Shown in pieces: positions 37,701 through 49,096 of a DNA stretch of 64,000 bases. The notes beneath the pieces are model-generated. The model was given only the letters and a program-made list of their open reading frames with translations. It was not told where the DNA came from and did no database searches. The translations under genes were made by a program, and so were the position numbers. This stretch comes from Volvox africanus (Eukaryota > Chlorophyta > Chlorophyceae > Chlamydomonadales > Volvocaceae), in assembly GCA_030268105.1 (NCBI GenBank), contig BSDZ01000011.1, positions 1,240,001 to 1,304,000 on the forward strand, read 5' to 3'. Numbering within the stretch: position 1 is the stretch's first letter; each line of letters opens with the position of its first letter.

Positions 37701-39025
37701 GATGTTAAGAGGCGGCTGCGCCAGGCCGTGGAGTGGCCGCTGCGTCATGCAGCGGCATTCGAGCGGTTAGGACTCACGGCGCCACGCGGGGTGCTGTTAC
37801 ACGGGCCACCAGGTAGAGAATGTTTGCGTGTGTGTGCGTTTGTGTGTTTTCACAAGGCCTCATCCCGGGGAGTTTCTGAAATAAGAAGGAACGGACAGCA
37901 CACGCTGCAGCTCAACAAGACGACACGAGGGGCGCGAACAGACACATATTATGATTATGCACTTTTGCCGTTGAAATTACGTGTCATAAAAAACTCGTCA
38001 CTGGCGTCCGGCAGGCGTACATTTCATTTGATGTTTTGCTGCTGTTAGGTTGGCGCTGTTGATATCCGTTGACCTTGGCGCACTGTTTACGTATTTATCT
38101 GTTTTTGCCTTCTTCTCTTAGGCATACGTGTAAATACCCATTATATAAATGTGTGTGTTTACATTTATCGTATTGTATGTCATTGTTATGTGCTCCGCAC
38201 CCGCCCTCTGCGCCTCAGGCTGCTCTAAAACCACGCTGGCACGCGCCGTTGCCATCGCCTCTGGTGCTACCCTTTTGGCTCTCTCCTGCGCGCAGCTCTT
38301 CTCCATGTATGTTGGGGAGGGCGAGGCAGCGTTGCGGGATGCCTTCAAGCGGGCGCGCATGGCGGCGCCTGCCATACTGTTCCTGGACGAGATTGACGCC
38401 ATGGCGGGTGCGTCAGTGGGTTGGGGTGGGCGACAATCTGATACGACTTGTTGTGACTCGAAGTTCACATGTGCCGTATCTTGTTGTGACTCCCGGACTC
38501 CCCACCATGGCACGGGTCAATTCGCCGCCGGCTTGACTGAAGCGGTCCTTTGGGAACGTTGTTCACAGGTCGACGCGAGGAGGGTGGTGGTGGCGGCGGC
38601 CCGGATGCTGGCGTGCGATTGCTAACGACGTTGCTGACAGAAATGGACGGAATCGAGCTGGCATCCGGTGAGGAGCTTAGCTATGTTAAGGACAGTGCAG
38701 TGCAGTGTATATACTCCGTGGTCAAATGGCAAAGGGAGAGGTAGGAAGGGGAAGGCGAATACACAAGCCGTGGGCGGAAAGAGCGGGGGTGCCCGGGGGT
38801 TAGGTAGGCCAGCCGTGCGGGGTTCAGATGATTTCCCTGTCTCGGTCAGCTCGAAGAAGCCTTACTTATAAATCAACGTAGTCGCGTGCAAAGGAATGAC
38901 GGATTAATGCCGTTTCCTTTCACAAACCATCCTTCGTCGTTTACGAACACACCTACGTGAAACACGTAAACATGTATCTACCTACCTACCTACCGACGTA
39001 CCTACCGACGTACCTACCTACCGAC

Positions 39026-39120
<95 letters not shown>

Positions 39121-39760
39121 GTGTTTAGATATACACACGATCTCAGACCTCAGACGCAGTCTCCACACGCTATCCCTAGGGGTCCTGGTGCTTGGTGCCA
39201 CCAACCGTCCCGGCGCTGTGGACCCGGCACTGCTGCGTCCTGGCCGCTTCTCCACCATTCTCCTGGTGCCGCCCCCCGACACGGCCGGGCGACTGGCGGC
39301 GCTACGAGTGCATTGCCGCCGAATGCCCCTCGCGGAGGATGTGGACCTGGAGGCGGTGGCTGAGGAAACCGACATGTACACAGGTGAGCTGGAATCCCAA
39401 CCATGTCATGCCACACCAAGCCGTTGGGACACGCATACCGGAATAGGAGCATAGCCAGCGCCGACACGGCCGCAGTCTCTATGCCGAATCCAGCCCTCCT
39501 TACCTGCCCGCTTTAATTTCCCTCCGCGTCCCGCACATGCGTGCCTGACCTCATGCGCTTTCCTGTGCTGCACCGCCACCGCAGGGGCAGAGCTGGCCGC
39601 AGTTTGCCGGGAAGCGGCGCTGGCAGCTCTGCGAGAAGACTTGCAGGGGGCCTCACAGGTGGCAGCACGCCACTTCACGGCGGCTCTGCGGACCGTGATG
39701 CCCGCCTTGACTGCCGAGCAACTCAAGGGGTACGTGGAGTGGGGACGCGGCAAGCGATAG
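34757..39760 (+). CDS. AFG2: AFG2/SPATA5/CIP111-type double AAA ATPase
   Basis: Exons: 34757-35249, 35871-36019, 36414-36673, 37039-37338, 37676-37812, 38219-38407, 38569-38667, 39180-39383, 39585-39760 (TAG); 668 residues. D1 has Walker A GPPGCGKT (150-157), Walker B VVFLDE (209-214) and the region [20 protein letters not shown]2 has [15 protein letters not shown], Walker A GPPGCSKT (444-451, rebuilt across 37812/38219), Walker [11 protein letters not shown] and [19 protein letters not shown]. The Ser in the D2 P-loop is characteristic of the AFG2/SPATA5 branch, which in yeast releases maturation factors from pre-60S ribosomes; Arabidopsis CIP111 is the plant relative. Ahead of D1 there are only about 110 Ala/Ser-rich residues, so the CDC48-like N domain is missing or upstream of the chosen ATG. 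The gene converges on the glucosyltransferase. Confidence 0.92.
35583..35695 (+). repeat. Degenerate decamer repeat (CAAAGCACAC)n, intronic
   Basis: About 11 imperfect units of the type CAAAGCACAC lie in the first intron of the AAA ATPase gene (35250-35870). Confidence 0.85.
36034..36093 (+). repeat. TG/CA-rich tract, intronic
   Basis: Alternating CACATG/TGTGTA units begin about 14 bp after the donor at 36020 in the second intron of the AAA ATPase gene. Confidence 0.75.
37530..37579 (+). repeat. (CA)n microsatellite, intronic
   Basis: CA dinucleotides with two AG interruptions lie in the fourth intron of the AAA ATPase gene. Confidence 0.9.
38972..39118 (+). repeat. (TATC)23 array with a degenerate TACC leader, intronic
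   Basis: An irregular TACC/GACG leader passes at about 39027 into about 23 perfect TATC units. It lies in the intron 38668-39179 of the AAA ATPase gene and ends about 60 bp before the acceptor. Confidence 0.95.
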
Positions 39761-40366
39761 GGCGCAGCGGGGGCCTGGAGGTTGCAATTCATTTCGCCGG
39801 GAGAAGAGCCCGGAGGCTGACGAGGAGGGAATAGTCGGTGGTGACATGCGAAGCTGCTTAAGAGGGGAAAGGGAGGCGTTGGGGAGGGTGGAGGTGCTGG
39901 AGGTGGCGTGGTAGGGGAGGGTGGTGCAGGTGAAGGTCGGCATGCGACTGGACTCTGCTTCACACCTCGGGCCAAGGTCAAAATGAGAGGCGCAGAAAGC
40001 AGGTGATGATTACGCAGGGGCCCGGTGCGAAACCACGGTAGGGAAGGGTAGTGGGGCCACAGTGACAGCATTGTGCATTTGGGAAAGATGCGCCTCACGT
40101 GATGTTGGACAAGCGATGCTGTCCCTTCTGGGGGCCTTTTTCTCCCCACTGGGACGTGCAACTTAAGGTCGCAGGCGAGGTGTCAGAGGCTTGGGCCTTG
40201 CGAGCCCTGGGAGTGTGCGGTAGCTGTGCTGACGTAGGGTTGGCGACGGGGTTATGGATAGCGTCCACAGATGAATTAGCGTAATGTAGGTTTTGAGGTA
40301 GCGTAGGTTAACAGTTATGATGATAATCTACGTACTGTAGATGGCGGTTCCTGGCGGTTTAGAGGG

Positions 40367-40371
40367 TTACA
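40367..40371 (-). terminator. TGTAA polyadenylation signal, glucosyltransferase gene
   Basis: This is the first minus-strand TGTAA after the glucosyltransferase stop at 40768, about 400 bases downstream. It lies beyond the opposing gene's predicted signal. Confidence 0.45.
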
Positions 40372-40472
40372 GTCGCGGGTATGTGGGGTGTATCAGTACT
40401 TGATATTTATGTGTCTTGACGTCTTCCTTAGATGTCATGCAGCTGCAGTTGGACATTGCGTGGCTTGGACTG

Positions 40473-40477
40473 TGTAA
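40473..40477 (+). terminator. TGTAA polyadenylation signal, AAA ATPase gene
   Basis: This is the first TGTAA I find after the TAG at 39760, about 710 bases downstream. Confidence 0.45.
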
Positions 40478-40767
40478 CGATGGTGGATTTGTGCAAGGCA
40501 GGACGCAGCTTGGGAGCCCGGCAGGGACCCTGGTTGAATGGCAGCACAGCACGCTATATACACTAAAGTAGATTTTCACAAGGTTTAGCACAAGTTATAC
40601 AAGTCAGCGTAATTCGCTTGTGTGCGCGACGAGGGAACACGTACTGTGCATGTTCAGCCAACCGTAACCGTCACCGTCACAACAATTCAACAGCCAGTCG
40701 ATTGCAATTTTCCACACTTCCAGTTATCCACAGCCTCGCTTCATGGGCCCAACCTTGCATAAAATGT

Positions 40768-43700
40768 CTACCATGACGTCTCTACCGTAAGGCCTCGGTA
40801 CATATGCTGGACAGCCGCGGCCAGTCCATCTGTTTGGCGCAAGCGACCACCGAGTGCCTTGGCCGCATCGCGTGCATCTTCTGATAACAGCACGAGAATT
40901 GCGTAGTGAAGATCAATTCTTGTCAACTTGTAAATTGGAACAGGCATAGGCCCCACACCTGATGCGAGATGGGTTGGGAAAACGGAGGGCTGATAGAAGA
41001 AGCACCAACCTCCCAAAATGTTAGTAAAAGAAGGGACCAAACGATTTTATTTCATGTCTCGATCCCAGCTTACAAGGCCTCCAACAACATGATTCACCCA
41101 AGAAGATGTTAACTTTTTCAGGTGGCGTACAGGCTCATGACGCATTCCCCCCACCCAGCACACTCTTCCCCTGAGTTCCGCGCACCTACCTGCCCGGCCG
41201 CACAGCTCTCCCCAAAGGAAGAGGTCCCCAAAGCTTGGTGCCACGAAGGTGGGACAGCCCGCCAGCAGGCCGGCTACAGTGGTGCCCACACCGCCATGGT
41301 GGATAACGGCGGCGCATCTGCGATTCCCACGGACACGAACGGCTCAAACGGGTGGATGCAAAAGGCAGAGTACTGACAGCAGCAAACGATGCATGAACCC
41401 AGATCCCGAACTACAGCATAGTAGGGGAGCACCAGGAGGGCTGTGTTTGTGTGTTTGAGCTACTCCATGGAGAAACACAGGAAAGTGATATGCATGCCCT
41501 GGATCACACACAAGACGCGACCGCCTCCTCCTCGTTGCGGCTAGCACTTTATCCCATGCACGGTAAGGGCCCCGTGCCACCGTACTGCCTGCTCTTAACC
41601 CATAAGCAGGGTCGTCGACACGCCTTGCACGCATGATGCTGGGACCCCTCCATACCCGCCTCACGCGAATGTACTCGCAAACAATTGATTCGCGCGCCCT
41701 GCGTTCGGATCGCACCTGGGGAACAGCCACGTGTGTGGAACATCTCGAACTACGAGGATGTCACTGGTCACCGAGCCAGTACTGCTGCCGTTACCTCCGG
41801 CAATACCGAGGCAGTCCCACCCTCCAGCAGACACCACAGCCCGCACGCCAGTGGCGGCAACCGCCTCCCGAATTTCAAGCGCCAAAGCCCTGCCCTCAGC
41901 CAAGGTCACGCTGCCGAATCCGATGTATATAGGCTTCCGATCTACCCAAAGATCAGTCCACGGCCGGGCAAGGTTGGCAAGACGTGAGTGCATTGAAAAG
42001 CCGAATGATTGAACGTGATGATGGGAGCCAAATGCCCGGCCATCGAATTATGTCCAGGAGAAGCCACTTTGGTTTGTGTAGGAAAGGTTTTCCTAACCAA
42101 GTCTGCAACGGAAATGGGGCCCAGTAGGTCCCCCTAGCACGCTTCCTGCCCTTAAGCCCTTATTCAGGCCCCCCTCCCTTTCCCTCAGACCCAGACTGCC
42201 TCGGTCCCCACTAACCCGGCTCGCGCTCCAGGAAGTCCACTAGGTCCAGGGGCGGGACGTATTCCCCTGATGCAGCCGCCAAAGGGCAAGTGGCGTGTCC
42301 TGTGGATGTGCAGTCCATCGCGATGCAGGAGTCATCGCCCGCTATCGTTGCTTCCGCACGTGATCCTTCCCCAGCCCCATCCGCCTCCCAGCCGGCTGTT
42401 CCTCTCACAAATATAGCCCCCTCATGCTCTCCCAGAGATGAAGACCCCTGGACGATGGCGGTTTCACGACTGCCATCCCTCTGAGTCAAATGACAGGCTG
42501 ATGTTGCCGCGACGACAGCCTCGGATGCAATGGTCGGTACAGCCGTTGAGGCTGGTGCCGTTACTGTGGCAACTGCCTCGCTCCGTGCCCCCTCCGCCTC
42601 TCGCGTCGGGAGCCCCCTGATGTGCTCTTCCGGCAGCAGCAGCGGTCCGGATACCGCCACGTGCGGACCCCAGTCCCGGGGAGGGGGCAGGAGGGCAGGG
42701 CTAAACGTGAACGAGGTGGGTAGGCTGGCAGCGGGGAGGGGCGGCGAAGGGAGAGGGGAAAAGGGTTAGGGTTAATGGGACTAAAACCCTAAGGCCGACA
42801 AAACAAAACTGTTCCCTTCGTGCGCCGATATATGATCAAGGCAAGCCGAGCCAACCCAAAGGGGAAGTGCACCTCACGTGGGCGGCAAGTGGCCGCCATG
42901 CAGTTTGGAAGGCTGGAGGCAAAGCCGCGAAACTTGGATGACTGGAAGCAGGAGGGTAGCGCGTTACACCGCCCTCCAGTGCTCGTTGGATCCCGTTGCA
43001 CTGCATTGCACCTGGCTACACTCGTGAAGCTTTACGTGGGGTTTAAATGGGTTTACTGGCGGTTTATTACCCACTCACTCGTACAGCGCAAAGCCCGTGT
43101 TCCTTAGCGACAGCAGCGGCAGCCCGAGCCTTCTCCGGAACGCCGCTACAAGGTCCGCGATGCCCAACCAGGCGATGTGGTCCAACAGGCAGCTGCTCCA
43201 CCAGTTGGCGGACCGGACGACGGCAGCGCGCACACGAGCAGCGACCTTGCGTGTGGGAAGGGAAAACGCGAGAAGAAGCACGAAGAAGCACGACATCAAA
43301 CAAGACATCAAACACGACATCAAAAAGGGAAAATTTTCTTTCAGACTGATTTTTATGCCCAGCTATCCTTTGACTACCGTGTCCAATTACATCCGTGGAA
43401 GGAGTAAAGTGGCAGCGTGACAACTGCCACACGAGGCGTATGTGCGGCGCAGCTCGGTTGCGTTCCCCCGCAGGAGGTGTGCAAGGCAGCCTTGGTGATG
43501 GTTTGGAGAGCACGCTACTGTTCGTCTCTCAGTGCGTCTTCTTGACGCTGTGCGGCCACAACCCCAGTGTCGTGGACGCAGCGATGCCGTTCGCTGCACA
43601 TGACATTCCTTCTCGGCAGGAGGCTCATACAGAAGGCTTTGCGAATCGGCACACTGCCAGGCCGACAGCGCCACGACTTCTCAATAATCTTTCAGCGCGC

Positions 43701-46700
43701 CGTACCTTGCCGTACGCAGCACCGACGCGTGTGTCCTTGGCCCACGCGGGGGGTGGCGGCAGGACGGCGGCGGCTAGTGCGGAACAATGGCCGGCTAACG
43801 TGTCCTCGAAGCCGCGGGCCCAGGGGTGACAGATCTCCTGAAGGGGGGAGGGAGGGAGGAGGCGGATTGACGATACCTGGTATGAGGAGCTGAGGATTAG
43901 GAATATGGTCGGGAACTACATCGCCTTCGGCCCAAAATCCCTTTCTTAGAACAGAGCCGACGGAACATGCAATCGATTATACCCATACGACCATCATAAT
44001 AGCAAATCGCGATGCGGAAAGAGTTACTAACGAACGACGGACGAACAAACCACCGCGTACCGCATGAACGACGGCATGAGGGCTTTGGGGCCTTTGAGGG
44101 CTTTCTCACGATCAGAGGGGAGTGTCCGGCAGGTCGTCTGAGATGAGGCCACTGCATCCGGAGTGGCGGGCTAATGCTCTCCGGACAGCCGGCCGTGCCT
44201 TTCTGCGGCCCCCATCCCCTCGCTTCCGTACCCGCACATGGACCCGCCATGACCCCCTTCATGCGGTGTGTCAGTCGGTACGCGAACGTAGAGGACACAG
44301 ATATCCCCACCCTGACTTGCCGAACAATTAACCTGAACAGCTGAAGCGGTGGTTCGGACGATTGTGGCGCATCGGAAGATCGTCGGTGAAGACCGAACCC
44401 CACCCAGCCCCGACCGGGGACCACGCAGGGGGGATTGTCCTGTACACGACCCTTCCTTCCTCTGCTCTGTACGCAACAATGTAGTCACACTAGTTACGAG
44501 CGTAATGCATTGCACTCCCTTTCTGCATCGGCACGCTAGAGTGTCGGCAACACCCTTCTTTGTTCCTTCCCACCTGCGACCGGGTCCCTTAATACCGACC
44601 CGGATACTACTGCCTCTCCCCCGCCGACTCCCTTGCCCACCTGCGTGGGTCGCCAGGGGATGGTGGAGATGACATGCAGCGGCACATCCAGGGCTTCTGC
44701 ACAGTGTACGGCGCCGTACGTGATAGCCGTGGCGATGATCAAGTCGGGCTGCTGGTCAGCATGGTCAGCATTTGGTTTTCAGAACGGAGGGCGGAGGGTG
44801 GAGGGCGGGGAAAGGAGGAAGCGGAGTTCGACAAAATAAGGGTGGTCGCCATTGCCTGTTGAGGAAAGGTATGGTAGGTTCAAACCTAATTGAACCGTTC
44901 TGATGTCGGGAGGAGTTCCGCAGCCTGGACGATATCGGGGTCTGGACGTCCCTGTAAACCGTGGATCCGAAACCAGCCGTCTCTGGCGCCACACTTCCTC
45001 CGGAGCATCCACGGAAGCCCCTACCTGAAAGTCACCTGCGCCGCCGTTGCCACTGATACTGCCGAAGCCGTGCTCCGTCCTGCCGGGCCCCCTCGCCACT
45101 CTACCTCCGCCCCGCCCCGCCATCCCCGCCCCGCACGCCGCCCAGCAGCTGTCCATGATCTCAGCGTACTGCCTCCTCAACCAAATCATATCACCCAGGT
45201 CACCGAACAGCATACCCCTAGGGAGGCAATGTGAGGGTAGGGAGACGATGGGGGTTTCAGTGGGTCAGTGGGTCGGTGGGTCGGTCGATCCAAACACGAA
45301 TCGGGTTGCATTGAATGTTACACTAACAGCAAACCGAAGCCAGCGCACCTCGGTTACGATGTCGACGGAACGGGGACTGAGGAGGGGGTGGGCTGCTGTG
45401 GATGGACGACTGCTTCTATGGCTGATCTCACCTTGGTAGGCTGGGTCCGATGCCACGTCCCCCGCCGCGCAATGCCTTACCGCGGCTGACCGGGGGAAGT
45501 GGCTGACCTTAACAAGCCTTTTAGCGATGACCTCGGCTCAGGAGGATCCCGATTACATCTGTTTTCTGTCTGAGCGAGTGTGGCAGACCGTTCTTCATCC
45601 AGTGCTCCAAAACCCGTCCGCCCTACGAAACAGCTCGCCACTGCCAATCCGCTCCCAATCCCCGCTTTTTTAGCCTTCCTTCACGTTCAAGGTCACAAAG
45701 GCCCCAATCGCCTCAGCCGCACTGCCCACCCCGTCTCCTCTTCCCAGCCTACATACCCCCCATCCTCCCTCACCGGTGTTTAACCGTCAGCTCCATCATT
45801 CCCCGGGGGTCCCCCGCCAGCGGAAAAAACTCCAAACCTGCTCCCGAAACCATGTCACGATACGACACGTGCGTGGCCAGCCGTACTCGGTGACCGTGGC
45901 TGCTGAGTCGCACTCCCAGCGTAGTGGCAGGCTGTACGTCTCCTCGAGTACCAGCCACCTGCCGTACAGAAGTACAGGGCCGCGAGGGGCTCGGGGCTTG
46001 GGGTTTGGGCTAGACCAGACGCGCCTTGCAGGTTTGGGGGTTTTGCATCGTTGAGTTAGGGATTGTTTTACGCGGGACTGGAACGGACGAGATGCACCCA
46101 TTAGCCAGGGGCCTCTTTGGCCGTTTCTCCCCCTAAGCCCTGTCTTTGACTGTGCGCTACATTTAGTTGTCGCCTGCTCATGTCCAGTGGCCTGTCACAA
46201 CACAACGCGGTACCTGCACAACACCACAACTGCCATCTAGAGACTGTCCACGCACTGTGCCATGAAACGCCTAGACGTACATACACGGTAGCGGGTCGTA
46301 AACAGTTATTGATTCCGGAATGAGGATCAGGCTGATCATAGCCCCTCCAGCTTTAACTTGAGCAGCAGCTCACGAACTGAGCCCCGGCAACTCACCATGA
46401 TCAGCACTCGGAGTGATGGCACACTGCCGTACTTCCGCATACACTCGTCAAATGTCATGAACTGTCCACTGCCGCACCCCTTGTTACTCAGACCCTTCTC
46501 GTCAACGACGACATGACTGCTGAGGCCCTGACAATTCCGCTTCACCGAGGACGGCCCGCTCGCACCGGTGGTGGCTGCCGCGCGCTCGCTGCAGCCTAAT
46601 CGAGTCGTGGGACGGCACTGTCCACACCAAAGCTTCCGATGGACAAGCTGCAGACGCGGCATGCTAGCTGCGTTGATGCCACTTGCCAGGGCTCGTTTTT

Positions 46701-47127
46701 CCGGCCCTTCCTCCGGCCCAGCTGGGCTGACCGCCTGCTCTGCCTCCCTCTCCTTCTCCTGATCCCGATCCCGTTCTTTATAGATATTCAGACCCAAAGT
46801 CGGGCCACTTGTGTAGCTGGCCTTATCCGAAGAGCCTTTCCCGAAAACACGCCGGGTAGTGACCCGTAGGTCAGGCCCGCTGCTCCGGCTGCGTGATGAC
46901 CTTGATAATGCTGGCGAACGCGAACGAGAGCCATCGGGAGTTGGACGTTGGGTGTAATACAGACAGGAGTGGGGCGAGGCCGCCGCCAGGGAGTTGATGA
47001 GGGCGTTGAGGCGGGGCGGCAGCAGGAGGAAGGCGGCCAGGAAGGCTGCCAAGCCGGCGGAGAGCGCGATGGCTAGCAGCGTGCGCACTCCCGTAGCGGC
47101 TGGCTGCAGGATGTTGAAGGAAGTCAT
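40768..47127 (-). CDS. Sterol 3-beta-glucosyltransferase-like protein (UGT80/GT28-type)
   Basis: Nine minus-strand exons splice in frame: 47127-46396, 45958-45774, 45217-45025, 44751-44641, 43245-43079, 42700-42216, 41941-41716, 41317-41190, 40958-40768; 805 residues. The N-terminus has a hydrophobic helix (about residues 14-36) and a Ser/Arg-rich region, so membrane anchoring is likely. The junction 46396/45958 rebuilds LRVLIM + VAGTRGDVQP, the N-terminal motif of sterol glucosyltransferases. Further motifs are IIATAITYGAVHCAEALDVP, STIPWRPTQ, then PIYIGFGS (628-635), and WLFPRCAAVIHHGGVGTT (706-713 for the HHGG core). The family transfers glucose from a UDP sugar to membrane sterols or lipids. 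The acceptor substrate cannot be read from the sequence. The acceptor of exon 4 is ambiguous by three bases (44751 or 44748), and a small extra exon between 44640 and 43246 is possible because the usual FPHP segment is missing. Confidence 0.88.
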
Positions 47128-48740
47128 GCCAAAGCGTGGTTTTCACCTCGGACTAGGAACGGCCTTTACAAAAAAAAACGCGTCTGGAAATCGTTGTGAA
47201 GGGTTGCCCTAGGGAACTAACTATCGACGAGATATTGGTGGCACCAAGCCCCCACGTCTTAAGGGACTTAAAGTCCCTTCCTGCCCATGCGTCCTCAAGC
47301 AGCTAAAGGTAGCAGCTCGCAGGAGGAGTGAACTCAGAGTAAATGGACATATATCCTTCTTCCAAGCCGCACGAGGATCTCTACTAAAGTCCTAAGCATC
47401 AGGGTAGCCCTAAACGGGCTGAGGAACGATTGGAGGGGATTGGACGGCCAGATGGGGTCATGAAACTGGTGGAGTCCCTGCGTGACCCGTGGGTCAGTAA
47501 CAAATTGACAACCAGAAAGATAGAATAAAACCCGGGGTCTCTCTGCTTTGTTCGTGCAGATGGCATCATGCATTTCAAGGGATTAATGTCCGGGATTTTG
47601 ATTTCATGGAGCTACTGCTGCAGGATTCGACGTATAGCGGTTATTTATTAGGTACGCGCGACCTGAATGACAAGCGCTGTGCCTGTCATCTGTTTGTGAA
47701 CGTGCCACCAGCCATCCGTTGTGACTACCAATATTTTGTTGAGTCACCAATCGATAGTTCGTGGAACTCACATGCACCTGGTTGGCACTAGGCAATCAGC
47801 GCTAACTTTCTCTAATAATACCTCCAAGGGCATTCACGCAATCGATGACCACTTCGCCCTGACCTGCTTAGCTATGGAGCCCTCCCCCCATAGCTGACAC
47901 GGTGTCATAAACTGGGTATAAGGCTTCATGCCTAGTACTTCGTAAATGCAGTGCAGACGGGGCTGGACAGTGGAAATATGGCATTTACAGGATTAAGGCT
48001 GCTTGCCATGCCATGTCTATGTGTGTATCTATTGCCGTGCCATCCATCCGATAATTACAAACCTTGACATATGCACATTCCTTGCCATTCTGCAAGCCTT
48101 GCAGTCAAACCTAATCCAGGCCTTCCTTCATTGTGGTCCATATCTTTCAACTATTTCACGAAAGCTCGATTGTACCCGCACCTGCACCCAAAAAAACCTG
48201 CAGCCTATCACAGTCATGCATGCGCGCATAGAAAGGTAAAGAATGTATGGACGTATAATCGACGTCCTGCGTCGGACGGCATGTACTTTCATTCAACCTT
48301 GCGTCAAGTTCTAACGTTAGCTGCGCGATATCCCCCCAAGGGTCTTCCAAACAGGCAATTAAGCCTTGCTCCATGCCGCCTGTCAAGTAGCGCTGTTATG
48401 GTCACGCTGATTGGCTAGGAGCATAAGCAAAGCCACGTGGTTCCATGAACATAAGTATCGCACTCAGGTCACTTCTGTATGTACGCTCCTTTCAGTTGAC
48501 TACGAGGTGAAAAAGCCACCACTCTCATTGCGAATGTACCCCTGCAAAGGTTTGGCACGGAGAAACCCTCTGACTTGGAGCCATGGAGCAATTGAATATG
48601 GTACATGGGTCACACAACCCCCCCCACCTAAAACTGCACGCACTTCTAGACAAGGAAGTTGTTATATCTATGGACAACGAAATTCTTAAATAAATCTTTT
48701 CGACGTTGAGGACATCAAGGCCTGCGAATTCATTTCAGGC
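47128..48740. other. 1.6 kb without a recognised gene
   Basis: It holds the 5' region of the glucosyltransferase and the 3' region of the small two-exon candidate gene. A short open frame at 47606-47791 (+, 61 residues) shows no domain and is not supported further. Confidence 0.55.
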
Positions 48741-49096
48741 CTAAGTACCTACCGGGTGCTTTTGAGTTTGCCGTGGCGGTAATTTAGGTGTCCGCGAGCC
48801 TTCGTGCACAACGTGTCGAAGCGTTGCATCATATGGGACCTCAGCCCCGTTGCTCAAAGCCTGAAGCGATTTGACGTGCTGGTTCTCGGATTTGTCTTCT
48901 CCTTTTACTGGTGGAGGCGTCTTTGTATTCTTTAGAGTCATATTGTAGTTGCGTACCTGCAGAAGAATAGCAGATAATGCACTCAGTCAGACCCAAAACG
49001 GACGGCCTCGTTACCTTGGATAGGACTATCGGCAATCGTTTGATGAAGACAATAAAGGATTAAATGACGAATTCCCACCTGAGCCCTGAGGTCCAT
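48741..49096 (-). CDS. Candidate small two-exon protein, 77 residues
   Basis: I do not recognise it. On the minus strand an ATG in a good context (CAAAATGG) at 49096 gives MDLRAQ (49096-49079), then a donor GTGGGA. The acceptor TTCTGCAG at 48957 joins in phase to 71 residues (48956-48741) starting VRNYNMTLKNTKTPPPVKG and including LSNGAEVPYDATLRHVV. The protein is hydrophilic and basic, with no membrane segment. The second exon looks like coding sequence by composition. The first exon is short and could be wrong; the 3' exon of a larger gene is an alternative. Confidence 0.4.

Larger units (their letters stand above)
39761..40767. other. 3' intergenic region between convergent genes
   Basis: The stop codons of the AAA ATPase (+) and the glucosyltransferase (-) are 1,007 bp apart. 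No gene is seen. It carries one TGTAA in each direction, placed so that the two transcripts would overlap. Confidence 0.7.

Noticed and set aside
42763..42792. Telomere-like TTAGGG / AAAACCCT sequence
   Set aside because: Only one or two units on each strand inside an intron of the glucosyltransferase gene; too short for an interstitial telomere.
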